Made by a program: the position numbers and the translations under genes. A stretch of DNA of 64,000 bases from Myxococcales bacterium 68-20 (GTDB lineage Bacteria; Myxococcota_A; Polyangia; Polyangiales; Polyangiaceae), in NCBI GenBank assembly GCA_001899635.1, contig MKVQ01000049.1, positions 268,517 through 332,516 of the forward strand, read 5' to 3'. Positions 37,118 to 45,904 of this stretch are shown one piece after another; the stretch's first letter is position 1, and each line of letters opens with the position of its first letter. The notes under the pieces were generated by a model. That model was not told where the DNA came from and did not search any database. It worked only from the letters and a program-made list of their open reading frames with translations.

Positions 37118-37864
37118 TCAGACGTACATACCGCCATTCACGCGGAGCACCTGCCCGGTGACGTATGCGGCCTCGTCACTGGCGAGATACACGCAGGCGC
37201 CTGCGATCTCGCGCGCCGTGCCGGTGCGGCCGAGCGGCACGACCTTCACGAGCTGCTCTTTCATCGCGTCCGTCATCGTGCTCGTCATGTCGGTATCGAT
37301 GAAGCCCGGCGCGACGACGTTCACGGTGATGTTGCGCGAGGCGTACTCGCGGCCGATCGACTTGGCGGCGCCGATCAGCGCAGCCTTCGACGCGGCGTAG
37401 GCCGTCTGCCCGACGTTGCCCATCTCGCCGACGACGCTTGACATGAAGATGATGCGGCCGGTCTTGGCCCGCATCATCGTCTTCACCGAGGCCTTGGCGC
37501 AGGCGAGGGCGCCTTTCACGTTGACCTGCCAGAGGCGGTCGAGGTCCTCGTCCTTCATCCGGAGGAGGAGGCCGTCGATCGAGATGCCGGCGTTCGCCAC
37601 GAGGACGTCGAGGCGGCCGAGGCGCTTCGTGACGTCCTCGATTGCGGCCTCGCACGCCTTCGGATCGGCGACGTCGAACCCGAGGACCTCCGCCTTGCCG
37701 CCGTTCTTCACGATGCCGTCGGCGACCTCGCGCGCGGCGGCCTCGCCCTTCACGTAGTTCACGATGACGGTCGCGCCGTGCTCCGCGAGCGCCTCGCAGC
37801 ACGCGCGACCGATGCCGCGCGAACCGCCGGTGACGAGAGCAACCTTCCCATCGAGCTTGAACAT
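37118..37864 (-). CDS. fabG: 3-oxoacyl-ACP reductase
   Basis: This NADPH-dependent SDR reduces 3-ketoacyl-ACP. The start ATG 37864 has AAGGAG 6 bases upstream and gives 248 residues. Motifs: VTGGSRGIGRA (cofactor), NAGIS, the Ser-Tyr-Lys set in SSVVGEMGNVGQTAYAASKAA, and PGFIDTDMT. An upstream extension of 13 residues lies in the fabD end and lacks a signal. It follows fabD by 10 bases. Confidence 0.96.
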   Translation of the reverse strand: MFKLDGKVALVTGGSRGIGRACCEALAEHGATVIVNYVKGEAAAREVADGIVKNGGKAEVLGFDVADPKACEAAIEDVTKRLGRLDVLVANAGISIDGLLLRMKDEDLDRLWQVNVKGALACAKASVKTMMRAKTGRIIFMSSVVGEMGNVGQTAYAASKAALIGAAKSIGREYASRNITVNVVAPGFIDTDMTSTMTDAMKEQLVKVVPLGRTGTAREIAGACVYLASDEAAYVTGQVLRVNGGMYV

Positions 37865-37874
37865 GTCGTCTCCT

Positions 37875-38849
37875 TCAGGAAGCCGCGGGGGCGAGGAACG
37901 CACCGAGCCCTTCGAGGCTCGGGACGTCTCCGACGCTCGCGATCTTCATCTCCTTCGCGATCCGCTTGCCGAGACCGGCGAGGACCTTTCCCGGCCCGAT
38001 CTCGATCGCGTGCGTGATGCCCTCGTCGTGCATCAGGCGCACCGCCTGCTCCCAGCGCACGGCGCCGTCGACCTGGCGGACGAGCAGCTCCTTCACCCGC
38101 GTGGGCTCGGTGTTGGGGCGGGCGTCGACGTTCGCCACGACGGGGAACGCGAGCGGCTTCACGTCGACCTTCTCGAGCTCCGCGCCGACGACCGCGCCGG
38201 CCGGCCTCATGAGCGCGCAGTGGAAGGGGGCGCTCACCTTCAGCGGGATCGCCTTGCCCTTCTCCTCGCCGGCACGCACGCCGACGCGCGCGACCGCCTT
38301 CGCCGTCCCGGCGATCACGATCTGACCGGGGGCGTTGAAGTTCGCGCAGGAGACGACGCCGAGCGGGGCTCCGGCCTCGTCCTTCTCGGCCTCGACCTCC
38401 TTGCACAGCTCCTCGAGGCGAGCGGCCTCCATGCCCATGATCGCCGCCATCGCGCCGACGCCCGGGGGCACGGCGTCCTGCATCGCGCGGCCGCGCGCCC
38501 GGACGATTCGCACCGCGTCTTCGAGGGAGAGGGCTCCGGCGGCGACGAGCGCGGAGTACTCGCCGAGCGAGTGCCCGGCGGCGAAGCGCGGCATCCCGAG
38601 AAGCTCCGGATACTTCTCGCGGATGGCGGCGAGCGCGGCGATGCTCGTCGTCACGATCGCGGGCTGCGCGTTCGCGGTGAGCGTGAGGTCGGACTCCGGC
38701 CCTTCGAGGATCAGCTTCGAGAGCGACTCACCGAGCGCCGCGTCGGCGCGCTCGAAGATCTCCTTCGCGGCGCGGGAGCTCTCGACGAGATCTCGTCCCA
38801 TGCCGACCGACTGCGAGCCCTGGCCCGGAAACAACCACGCGAGCATCAT
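37875..38849 (-). CDS. fabD: Malonyl-CoA:ACP transacylase
   Basis: FabD loads malonyl groups onto ACP. It has 324 residues from ATG 38849 (the next codon is also ATG). Motifs: AWLFPGQGSQSVGMG, the active Ser in GHSLGEYSALVAAG, and the catalytic His in SAPFHCALM. It is first in the fabD-fabG-acpP-fabF-rpiB-nrdR-ribD series. In many relatives plsX and fabH precede fabD, but here the preceding bases hold repeats and unrelated lipoprotein genes. No clear ribosome binding site is seen. Confidence 0.96.
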   Translation of the reverse strand: MMLAWLFPGQGSQSVGMGRDLVESSRAAKEIFERADAALGESLSKLILEGPESDLTLTANAQPAIVTTSIAALAAIREKYPELLGMPRFAAGHSLGEYSALVAAGALSLEDAVRIVRARGRAMQDAVPPGVGAMAAIMGMEAARLEELCKEVEAEKDEAGAPLGVVSCANFNAPGQIVIAGTAKAVARVGVRAGEEKGKAIPLKVSAPFHCALMRPAGAVVGAELEKVDVKPLAFPVVANVDARPNTEPTRVKELLVRQVDGAVRWEQAVRLMHDEGITHAIEIGPGKVLAGLGKRIAKEMKIASVGDVPSLEGLGAFLAPAAS

Positions 38850-38929
38850 CGGCGCGCGAGATAGCGCAGCTCGCGGTCGACGCCAAGTGGCGACAAGAGC
38901 GCGTAACGCGCCGTCAGCCGCGGCAATTT

Positions 38930-39090
38930 GGGGCTCGCGCCCCAACCGCCCGCAGCGGCGCCCCAACCACCGCAGTGGTGGCCCAACCAATGGTGCTCGA
39001 CCGACCCGCGGCGCCTGGCACGAGCTCCCGCAGTGGTGCCCCGACGACCTGCAGCGCTTGGCACAAGGGCCCGCAGCGGGCGCCCGGGCC
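38930..39090. repeat. Patch of GC-rich palindromes with a 20-21 bp periodic motif
   Basis: The 306-base gap upstream of fabD contains GGGGCTCGCGCCCC (38930-38943), CCCAACC recurring at 38941, 38962 and 38982, the perfect palindrome CCACC-GCAGT-GGTGG (38967-38981), and CCGCAGC/TGG stem-loops at 39027-39040 and 39068-39085. No frame here looks coding. The first 18 bases recur, inverted, at 47348-47365. The fabD promoter must lie in or beyond this patch. Confidence 0.75.
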
Positions 39091-39155
39091 ACGGCGTCTT
39101 GCACACGTCATCGGCGTAGGACGCGCCTCCGCTTGGAGGAGGCGGCTCCGTGACG

Positions 39156-39452
39156 TCAGTTGTCGAGCGTGTCGACGTCCGGGGCGCCCGAGTCGACCGG
39201 CGGGGTCGTCGTCGTCGAGGTCGGCGACGTCGTTCCCGTGGAGGTCGGCACGCTCGGCGCCGTTTCCGTCGATGTCGGCGCGCCCGTTCGGCGTCCGCCC
39301 CCGTCGTAGTCGCCCTCGTCGAAGATGCACCCGGAGCCCAGCGCGACCGCGGCAGCGGCCGTCGTGAGCATCGTCGCGAAGCCCGCGCTGAACGCGAGGC
39401 GACGACGCTTCTGGATCCGTCGAGAAGAGGCAGTGGTGGACGACGATCTCAT
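39156..39452 (-). CDS. Small exported protein, possible lipoprotein
   Basis: The 98-residue protein has an Arg-rich N-region (SSRRIQKRRRL), a hydrophobic core and a weak lipobox (ALGSGC), then a Thr/Pro/Ser-rich low-complexity tail ending VDSGAPDVDTLDN. Its start overlaps the stop of the upstream gene by one base (TGATG), so translation is coupled. It has no recognisable domain and may be a surface stalk or spacer protein. Confidence 0.65.
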   Translation of the reverse strand: MRSSSTTASSRRIQKRRRLAFSAGFATMLTTAAAAVALGSGCIFDEGDYDGGGRRTGAPTSTETAPSVPTSTGTTSPTSTTTTPPVDSGAPDVDTLDN

Positions 39453-40066
39453 CAGCACTTCCACCCTTTCGCTTCGCAAGTGCACGTCGGATCCGGCTGG
39501 CCAGTCGCTCCGCTCGCGGGGCACTCCCGGTTCAGCGTGTAGAAGCCGAGGCAGGGCGTGCCGGGCTGGATGACCTTCGTCGGGCACTCGGGGTAGTCGA
39601 TGTTGAACGCAGCCTTCCCCTCGATCTTCCCGTCGAGCATCACCTCGCAGACGTAGCTGCCGGGGTGGAAGGGAGCCTCCTGGTCCTCCTTCAGACGTCC
39701 CTCCTCGTCGAGCGACGACGGGAGCATCGTCAAGGTGACGAGCGCGGGCTTGTCCTTCGTGATCTCCGGTCGGAGGTCGATGGCAGCCACCACGGCGTCC
39801 ATCGGGAGGAATTCGTCCGTCCCGATCTCCGCACCGCGGATCTGTCGGATCAACATCTCGATCGTCACGTCCTTGCGACCGATCCCCACCTCGGCGACAC
39901 ACGTGACCGCCGTGGAATCGGTGAAGAAGACGTTTCGACGTCGAGCGCCGTCTTCGTCGAGCGACATCCAAACGTCCGAGACGTTCGCGGTCGCCGAACA
40001 GGCGGGCAGGGCGCTGCACACGAGCGCGCCGAACGCTGCGGCCACGCCGAGTCTGCGGAAGATCAT
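39452..40066 (-). CDS. Predicted lipoprotein of unknown function
   Basis: The 204-residue protein has a lipoprotein signal (VCSALPAC, Cys 23) and a beta-rich mature domain beginning ATANVSDVWMSLDEDGARRRNVFFTDS. It ends in a Cys-rich stretch (CPTKVIQPGTPCLGFYTLNRECPASG ... CTCEAKGWKC). The SDVWMSLDEDGxRxxNxFFTD opening looks like a conserved domain of exported delta-proteobacterial proteins, without known function. It pairs with the small gene downstream. Confidence 0.75.
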   Translation of the reverse strand: MIFRRLGVAAAFGALVCSALPACSATANVSDVWMSLDEDGARRRNVFFTDSTAVTCVAEVGIGRKDVTIEMLIRQIRGAEIGTDEFLPMDAVVAAIDLRPEITKDKPALVTLTMLPSSLDEEGRLKEDQEAPFHPGSYVCEVMLDGKIEGKAAFNIDYPECPTKVIQPGTPCLGFYTLNRECPASGATGQPDPTCTCEAKGWKC

Positions 40067-40198
40067 TCCCCCGACTATAGCGCAGTTCGGTCGCGCTCTT
40101 TGCCTTCAAGCACGGCAACAACCTCGAAACGCGCGGGGGGATGCCTCGCCTCGCTCCGAGGTTACACGTCGGCGCCTGCGACGATGTCGCCCATGAAA

Positions 40199-40232
40199 CA
40201 CGAAGAGCGCCGAACGAGCGGCGCTCTTCGTG
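40199..40232 (-). terminator. Terminator of the DUF177-rpmF unit
   Basis: A perfect 14-bp stem, CACGAAGAGCGCCG (40199-40212) with its complement (40219-40232), has a 6-base loop. On the minus strand it comes 18 bases after the rpmF stop and is followed by TGTTTCAT. Confidence 0.75.
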
Positions 40233-40250
40233 CGCAAAGCCGCGAGGCCG

Positions 40251-40448
40251 TCAGGCCTTCGCGGTCGCGGTCTTGGTCGCCTTGACCTCGCGGCCCTTGT
40301 AGTGGCCGCAGGATCCGCACGCGCGGTGGGGGGTCACCGGCTCGCCACAGTTCGGGCAAGCGATGAGCTGCACGGGCGTCACCTTGTCGTGGTTGGCGCG
40401 ACGCATGTTGCGCTTCGATCGGCTGGTTCGCCTTTTAGGGACGGCCAC
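40251..40448 (-). CDS. rpmF: 50S ribosomal protein L32
   Basis: The 65-residue protein starts MAVPKRRTSRSKRNMRRANHD, typical of L32, and keeps the zinc ribbon as two CxxC pairs (CPNCGEP, CGSCGHY), the zinc-binding form. The tail is Lys/Ala-rich. It lies 45 bases after the DUF177 gene, the usual pair. Confidence 0.96.
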   Translation of the reverse strand: MAVPKRRTSRSKRNMRRANHDKVTPVQLIACPNCGEPVTPHRACGSCGHYKGREVKATKTATAKA

Positions 40449-40493
40449 GGCTAACTCCTTCGGACTTCTACAGAGGTCAGTTCAGGTCAGGCT

Positions 40494-41033
40494 TCACTTC
40501 GGCTTTCGCGCAGCGAAGTCGAGCAACGGCGCGAGCCGCGGATCGATGGGCTTGTCGCCCGCCTGTTCGGGATCAGGGGCGGGGGACATACCCGGGCAAG
40601 CTTCCGAGCACAAGGGGATCATGGGGATCTCGAGCACAAGCTCGTCCCGGACGAGGTCATCAAGCGCGACCGTCTCCCCCTCGAAGGGCAGCGTATCGGC
40701 CTCTTCGTCCGTCAGCTCGCGTTCTCCGTCGCCCTCGCCCGCGAGCCGGGAGGCGGGCACGTAGAGCACGCTGATGTTCGAATGAATCTTCAGCTGGGCC
40801 GGCTCGAGACAGCGCGCGCACGGGGTCGTGAGCTCCGCGTCGAGCGTGCCGTGGACCACGACGTCGTGTCCGCTCTTCGAGGCGCGGACGACGAGCGCGC
40901 CGTCGTTGCCGGCGCTCGTGGCCTCGTGGCCCTCCAGCGCGCCGCGCAGCCATCCGGAGCGGACCGGGAAGCGAAACTCCTTCCCGCCAGCGTCCAGCTC
41001 ACTCACCGGGATCGGATACTCGTGTGCGTTCAT
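40494..41033 (-). CDS. DUF177 (YceD) family protein
   Basis: The 179-residue protein of the YceD/DUF177 family, encoded next to rpmF in most bacteria, is linked in other organisms to 23S rRNA or ribosome maturation. The family core is visible: LDAELTTPCARCLEPAQLKI, then an acidic stretch and LDDLVRDELVLEIPMIPLCSEACPG. The start ATG 41033 follows a strong promoter candidate by a short leader. Confidence 0.9.
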   Translation of the reverse strand: MNAHEYPIPVSELDAGGKEFRFPVRSGWLRGALEGHEATSAGNDGALVVRASKSGHDVVVHGTLDAELTTPCARCLEPAQLKIHSNISVLYVPASRLAGEGDGERELTDEEADTLPFEGETVALDDLVRDELVLEIPMIPLCSEACPGMSPAPDPEQAGDKPIDPRLAPLLDFAARKPK

Positions 41034-41060
41034 GACAGATACAACCCTATATTTGCGGGG

Positions 41061-41088
41061 TTTATAGGCATTCCAAGGCCCAGCGCAA
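41061..41088 (-). promoter_or_regulatory. Promoter of the DUF177-rpmF unit
   Basis: On the minus strand TTGCGC (41088-41083) and TATAAA (41066-41061) are separated by 16 bases, and the start would fall about 20 bases before the DUF177 ATG. It is one of the best sigma-70-like matches in the window. Confidence 0.5.
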
Positions 41089-41117
41089 GCCCGAGCTTTG
41101 CAGCGCTCCACTTTGCC

Positions 41118-42368
41118 ATGCGCCTTGCTCGCGAAAGCTCACGGTCGTCGTTGCGCAACGGTGCGCTATCTCATGGGGCTCGCACGATCCTGTTGTCTGC
41201 GGGGCTACTCGCTTTGACAGCGTGCGCGGGGCTGGCGGGGCTGGAAGGGCCTGATCCAGAGGCGAACGGCCCGCATGGATCACCCATACCATCGGATGGC
41301 GATTCCGATGCACCGTCTCGTCCTGCGCCGTCCGAGGACTGCGGTGACGTTGCGAACGACGCAACGAACTGCGGGTTCTGTGGGCACTCGTGCGGGGGAG
41401 CGGCGTGCAGCGCCGGCCTCTGCGCGCCCGCGGTCGTCGCTCGAGCGAGCACGCACGTCGACGCGTTCGTGACCGACGGGGTCGGCCTGTACACGATCGA
41501 CGCGCAGGCCGTGCGTTCGTGCGCTGCAAGCGGTCCCGCGACCCAAGCGTGTCCCGAGCTCGTCACCGGCGAGGAGATCGGGAGCCGGCTCCGCATGGAC
41601 GACGTGGACTGGGGCGACTGGGGTTGGGGTGGAAAGGGAAAGGAGCTCACGTCGATGCCGGCGATCGCGCCGACGGCGATTGCGCTGCAGTCGAACCGCG
41701 TGGTGATCGCCGACGGCACGTACGAGGTCGTCGTCGTGTGCCCGACGAAGGTCCCATGCACTCGCATCAACGTGGGCATCGTCGACACCGACGACGACGC
41801 CCCGGTGCTCGGCCGCTCGCTCACGCTCTCGTCGTCGAGGCTTTTCTGGGCGCAAGGCAACGCGATTCGGACCAGCCCGGTCCCCGTGCCGGGATTGATC
41901 GTCCACGCTTCGGCCTCGCGTGCGGCGAGCGACACGGTGGACCCCGCGCGCGTCCTCGCCGCGGGCGCCGACGATCTCTTCTGGCTGTCGAGCGAGGGCC
42001 TCCATTCCGCGAAGGACGTCTCGGCGAACGCCGAGCGATTGTCGGCCCGCGACGCTCGCGACTTCGCCGTCGACGACGGCAACGCCTACCTCGCGTCGGC
42101 GAGCGGCCTCTATCGGGTCAGCCGCGCGGACAGGACGGAGACGCTCGCGGCGACGGGGACGTTCGCGCACGTGGTCGCCGATGCGCGCGGCATCTATGCG
42201 ACGCGGATCGACGGCGGCCGGACCACGGTCGTCGACGTGCGCTCGGGGAAGGTGCTCGAGCTCGCGAGGGTGGACTTCGCTGTCGACGGCCTCGCAGTCG
42301 CCGGCGAGTACGTCTATTTCATGACGCACGCGAGCGGCGCCGCCGAGATCCTTCGCGTCCCGCGCTGA
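41118..42368 (+). CDS. Lipoprotein with beta-propeller-like repeats
   Basis: The 416-residue predicted lipoprotein (LLALTAC) has a Cys-rich module (CGDVANDATNCGFCGHSCGGAACSAGLC), common in myxobacterial surface proteins. A long region (about 110-416) of short repeating beta motifs follows: HVDAFVTDGVGLYTI, PTAIALQSNRVVIAD, ADDLFWLSSEGLHSA, DARDFAVDDGNAYLAS and VDGLAVAGEYVYFMT. These look like blades of a beta-propeller. The ligand is unknown. The ATG at 41118 is the first good start; the earlier in-frame codons overlap the DUF177 promoter. Confidence 0.75.
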   Translation: MRLARESSRSSLRNGALSHGARTILLSAGLLALTACAGLAGLEGPDPEANGPHGSPIPSDGDSDAPSRPAPSEDCGDVANDATNCGFCGHSCGGAACSAGLCAPAVVARASTHVDAFVTDGVGLYTIDAQAVRSCAASGPATQACPELVTGEEIGSRLRMDDVDWGDWGWGGKGKELTSMPAIAPTAIALQSNRVVIADGTYEVVVVCPTKVPCTRINVGIVDTDDDAPVLGRSLTLSSSRLFWAQGNAIRTSPVPVPGLIVHASASRAASDTVDPARVLAAGADDLFWLSSEGLHSAKDVSANAERLSARDARDFAVDDGNAYLASASGLYRVSRADRTETLAATGTFAHVVADARGIYATRIDGGRTTVVDVRSGKVLELARVDFAVDGLAVAGEYVYFMTHASGAAEILRVPR

Positions 42369-42414
42369 ACGCGCCGCTCGACCACGCGGTGATGGGGCCG
42401 ATCGGATCGCGCGC

Positions 42415-43233
42415 TCAGTTGGTGGCGATGTCGCCGGTCGACTCGGTGATCTTGTCCGGATCACCGAGGAACTCGAAGTGCATCGTGTCCTGCAGGGTGT
42501 CGTGCCCGAGCCAGTAGAAGCCGTACTTCTCGAACGCCTCGACCCACGAGCGCGGCATCGCCATCCGCTCCCAGACCGTCTTGTCCTTCTGCTTGCAGAG
42601 CGGGTGCGTGTTCCATGGCGCGACGCAGCCGCAGCAGGTGTTCTTGTCGGGCTCGATGTCGACCGCGATCCCGTAGACGTGGTTCGAGATCTCGACGCCG
42701 CGGTACGTGTTGTGGAAGCGAATGCCGCCCATCGTGCGCGGCTTGTACTCGTCACCGGCGGGGCTCGCCTTCAGCGCGGCCTCGACGCACTTGAGCGCGG
42801 GGATGATCTTCGAGTGGACCTGGACGCTCAAGCCCATGAACGACGTCGACTTCGCGTAATACTTCGGCGGGTGTCGGTTCGCCTTCGGATTCCCGTAGCC
42901 CTCGAAGTAGCCGTACTTCTCGGTGCGGTACTTGATGGCCTGCTCGAGGAGCTTGCGGCCTTCCTTCAACTTCTCGGCGTCATTCGTGCGCGGGAACCAG
43001 TTGCCTCGGATGAGGAACGATTGCGCGCTCTGCTCGCGGCAGGTTGCGGTCTTGCCGTCGGCGAGGGTGATCGTCAGCTTGCCGGAGGCGGGCGCCGGAG
43101 CGGCATCCTTCGTCGCCTCCTTCGCCTCCGCGTTGTCTTTCTTCGCGTCGTCGCCGCGAGCGGGGAGCGTCGAGGCGGCGAGAGCGAGCAGGAGCGGTGC
43201 GGCGGCGAGAGTGCGGCGTACTGCGGGCATCAC
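42415..43233 (-). CDS. M15-type peptidase-like exported protein (VanY/DacB-like)
   Basis: The 272-residue protein has a cleavable signal (LAAAPLLLALAASTLPARG) and a charged linker. A C-terminal domain (about 150-260) shows the zinc pattern of M15 peptidases: SNHVYGIAVDIE (SxHxxGxAxD) and, later, HFEF with the last His. It is probably a D,D- or L,D-carboxypeptidase acting on peptidoglycan in the periplasm. Extra Cys residues (KNTCCGCVAPW) are unusual. It converges on the propeller lipoprotein gene. Confidence 0.75.
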   Translation of the reverse strand: MMPAVRRTLAAAPLLLALAASTLPARGDDAKKDNAEAKEATKDAAPAPASGKLTITLADGKTATCREQSAQSFLIRGNWFPRTNDAEKLKEGRKLLEQAIKYRTEKYGYFEGYGNPKANRHPPKYYAKSTSFMGLSVQVHSKIIPALKCVEAALKASPAGDEYKPRTMGGIRFHNTYRGVEISNHVYGIAVDIEPDKNTCCGCVAPWNTHPLCKQKDKTVWERMAMPRSWVEAFEKYGFYWLGHDTLQDTMHFEFLGDPDKITESTGDIATN

Positions 43234-43882
43234 TCTCCGACTCTACAACGGGTGCCAGCCGGCTGTCCCGACTCCTACGACACGAGCGAGAACGCCAGGG
43301 CCGGCCCATCCTACTTCACGGTGATCTCGATTGGCCGCGGAGCTTGCGAGCTGCCGTGAGTCGTGGCCTGGGGCGGCGAGCGCGATCGGGCCCACGAGTC
43401 GGGATGCGTGATCGGGAGTCACGAGTCGCGAGCCGAAATTCGCGATCGCGCTCGCAGACGGATCGGATCGGTTCGAGTCCGGACGTCCGTTGCGCGGCTT
43501 GTGAGGATGTCGACGACTGCGCCGCCCTGAAGCGTTAGTTCTACGCGTCCGACGTTCGGTTCTGCAGTCACGCACGCCCGACGACGAGAGCTAGGGGCTC
43601 GACCACATCTTCACGAGGCTCGTCGTCGTGCCGGAGCGGCTCCGCCTGCCGCCCTCCCGCGTGCTCGCGAACGAGGTGTCGATTTCATCTATGCGTTCCT
43701 CACCCAGCTCTGGTCGGAGATCTCGGGCTGGCCCCCGGCTGTCGCCGCTGCCATCGGTAGGAAGACACAAGAAAATGACTAAATCGTGCATATGGGGTTT
43801 GACGGCGAATGCGCCATAAGCGAGCCTTCGAGCTCTGGGGGGGGGGCGCACGCGAGCGCTCCTCCGAACATGGAGGGCCAGG
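43234..43882. other. 649-base intergenic region without a recognisable gene
   Basis: No frame has convincing codon bias. Repeated CGAGTCG/GAGTCACGAG-type words occur at 43408-43440. The stretch about 43764-43812 is much less GC-rich than the window and probably holds the promoter of the metalloprotease gene. A T-loop-like GGTTCGAGTCC near 43472 has no matching tRNA arms. Confidence 0.5.
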
Positions 43883-45904
43883 ATGGGGCTGTCGAAGGTA
43901 TTGGCGCGCGTCGAGGTCGGAGCGACGTTGCTCGGCATCCTATCGCTCTTGGCGCTCGACGGGTGTGCGACGGGGCCGGGGAGCGACGAGGAAGACCTCG
44001 CGGCGGAGGTGGTCCAGCAAGGCCTTGGAAGCGCAACGGCGTCGTCCACGGACTCGACGTCGTCATCGGCGAGCACGTCCACCGTGACGCTCGCCTGGGC
44101 TCTCGAGGGGCCGCTCGTGGAGCGTGTCGGTGCGGGCACCTACGCGCTCGAGGTCCAGAACAACGAAGATTCGCCTGTCGACGCCGAGATCGTCCTCGAG
44201 CTCGACGGCCTCGGAGCGCATCGGACACGCTCGCTCGGCAACCTGCAGCTCGCAGCGCGCGAGCGTCGCGTGCTCTCGTGGTCGCCTGCCTCGAGCCCCA
44301 TCGCGCCGTGGGGGACGCTCGCGCGGGTGACCGCCGAAGCCCGGTACACGCGCGACGGTCTCACGCAGAAGATTCCAGCGCCGCTCCTCTTCCTCTCGTT
44401 CTCGCGGAACGGTACACGCGCGTTCGCCTCGGTCGAGGACGGCGAGCTCGTGCGCCTCGCATCGCTCGGACGTCGTGCGAGCCCGTGGAACAAGGGAGCA
44501 CTGACGTCAGCGGATCGAGACGCCCAGCTCACCCAGCTCGGCAGCCGTCGTGGCAGGCTGGACGGCACGTCTCTCGACGAGAGCCCTGGTGAGGTCCTTA
44601 CTCGGCGTGCGCGCGGCCTAGCTGCGAAAGCGGCGGCTCGCGCCCGAGGTACGGGCGGCCCGGCGGCCGTCGTCGAGGACGAGGACGAGGACGACGTTGG
44701 GGACACCATCTCGCGCGACGGCGACGTGCCGGTGTCGGCGCAGGGCATCGTCATCCCGCCAATCTATACTGGCCCTATCGCGAGCTGTCCCGGCGTGACC
44801 TTCCCGGTGACGACGCCGACGTGCATCTCGCTCCGCCCGACCGGCTTTCGGGATCTCGACGTCGTGGCGCCCATCGATGTGCCCGAGGAGCACGCCAACC
44901 TCGATAACTACCCAGCCGCCTACGCGAACGCCGCGATCTACGAGAGCGGGACGTTGCGGTGGAGCGGGCGGCTCGACGCAAATGGGTGCAGTCCGGAGGT
45001 CTGGTACTGCCCCCAGAACGCTCGGATCGAGGTCTCGACGGCCTCGTTCCAGATCCCCGGCAACACACTCATCCCGCGGACCCGCGACATTCGGCTGAGC
45101 CCTGCAAGGACCTTCATCGCGCAGGTCGTCCTCGCGTCGTCGCCGGCGACCGGCTTGCCCATCGGCGCCGCAAACGTTCGTGCCAGCACGGCCGCGGACC
45201 AGCGGCTCCTGCGGATCGCGTCCGTCGTCGCGCGCATCTTGCGGATGCCGGACAACGGCTTGCGGGATGGCTTCGCGCCTCCGCTGAACTTGCACACCGA
45301 GAATGGGTGCTGCGACTACCCTGAATTTCACTACGGCACGTTGCCCTCGGGACAGCCGCTCTGCGGTGAGGCTTGCGCCGACGAGACGGACGCGTGGTTC
45401 GGGCAGAACCTCGCGCGTCAGTCGAGTGGGCAGTACGCGCCGACCTCGATCCACTCGACCCAAGACGCGTACGTCATCGGCCATGAGCTCGGGCATTCAA
45501 TCCAGAGAGACGCGCACGGCGGTCCGATCGGGGCTGACTACACCGACATCGAGGCCGTCGGGGACTGCTCTTGCACTCACGTTCGCGACGGAAGTCAAAA
45601 GCACTGCCTCCAGTCGAGCCATAACGTTCAAGCCGCGGAGGTCGAGGGCTTTGCTCACTTCTACGCGACGAGGATCATGAACAACAAGGGCGCGGACGCG
45701 CGCTTCACCTACTACAAGGATGTGCGGCGGTTTGGGCCGTTCTACGTGAATGGCGTTCCCCTCATTGGCGCCTACCCCGTCGCGCCGCCGGTCCCGATCA
45801 ACGCTGGTCGGCCAGCGTATGACCCGTCGTGGTACGGTCAGACCAACGGCTGGTGCGGAAGTTCTGCTACGCTCAGAACCGCTCAAGCGAGTACGACTGG
45901 CTAA
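43883..45904 (+). CDS. HEXXH zinc metalloprotease lipoprotein, frame interrupted near the end
   Basis: The 673-codon frame starts with a lipoprotein signal (LGILSLLALDGC, Cys 28). Residues about 65-170 look like a beta-sandwich. A variable linker with an acidic run (VEDEDEDD) leads to the protease part (about 290-670): the zinc motif VIGHELGHSIQRDAHG and a downstream EGFAHFYATR that can give the third ligand, gluzincin-like. The frame drifts into low-complexity codons after NGW (45851-45853) and stops at 45904, whereas the +1-position frame from 45853 continues with protein-like sequence. A missing base would explain this. It lies upstream of the FGE-like gene. Confidence 0.8.
   Translation: MGLSKVLARVEVGATLLGILSLLALDGCATGPGSDEEDLAAEVVQQGLGSATASSTDSTSSSASTSTVTLAWALEGPLVERVGAGTYALEVQNNEDSPVDAEIVLELDGLGAHRTRSLGNLQLAARERRVLSWSPASSPIAPWGTLARVTAEARYTRDGLTQKIPAPLLFLSFSRNGTRAFASVEDGELVRLASLGRRASPWNKGALTSADRDAQLTQLGSRRGRLDGTSLDESPGEVLTRRARGLAAKAAARARGTGGPAAVVEDEDEDDVGDTISRDGDVPVSAQGIVIPPIYTGPIASCPGVTFPVTTPTCISLRPTGFRDLDVVAPIDVPEEHANLDNYPAAYANAAIYESGTLRWSGRLDANGCSPEVWYCPQNARIEVSTASFQIPGNTLIPRTRDIRLSPARTFIAQVVLASSPATGLPIGAANVRASTAADQRLLRIASVVARILRMPDNGLRDGFAPPLNLHTENGCCDYPEFHYGTLPSGQPLCGEACADETDAWFGQNLARQSSGQYAPTSIHSTQDAYVIGHELGHSIQRDAHGGPIGADYTDIEAVGDCSCTHVRDGSQKHCLQSSHNVQAAEVEGFAHFYATRIMNNKGADARFTYYKDVRRFGPFYVNGVPLIGAYPVAPPVPINAGRPAYDPSWYGQTNGWCGSSATLRTAQASTTG

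Noticed and set aside
39018..39035. TGGCACGAGC resembling the -24 part of a sigma-54 promoter upstream of fabD
   Set aside because: The -12 GC element is not at the right position, and the bases belong to the palindromic repeat patch.
43465..43485. GGTTCGAGTCC resembling a tRNA T-arm on the plus strand
   Set aside because: The stem fails after four pairs and there is no acceptor partner or anticodon arm upstream.
45845..45860. Programmed -1 ribosomal frameshift in the metalloprotease
   Set aside because: No slippery heptamer and no evident downstream stimulatory structure; a simple one-base deletion or error explains the data better, though not proven.
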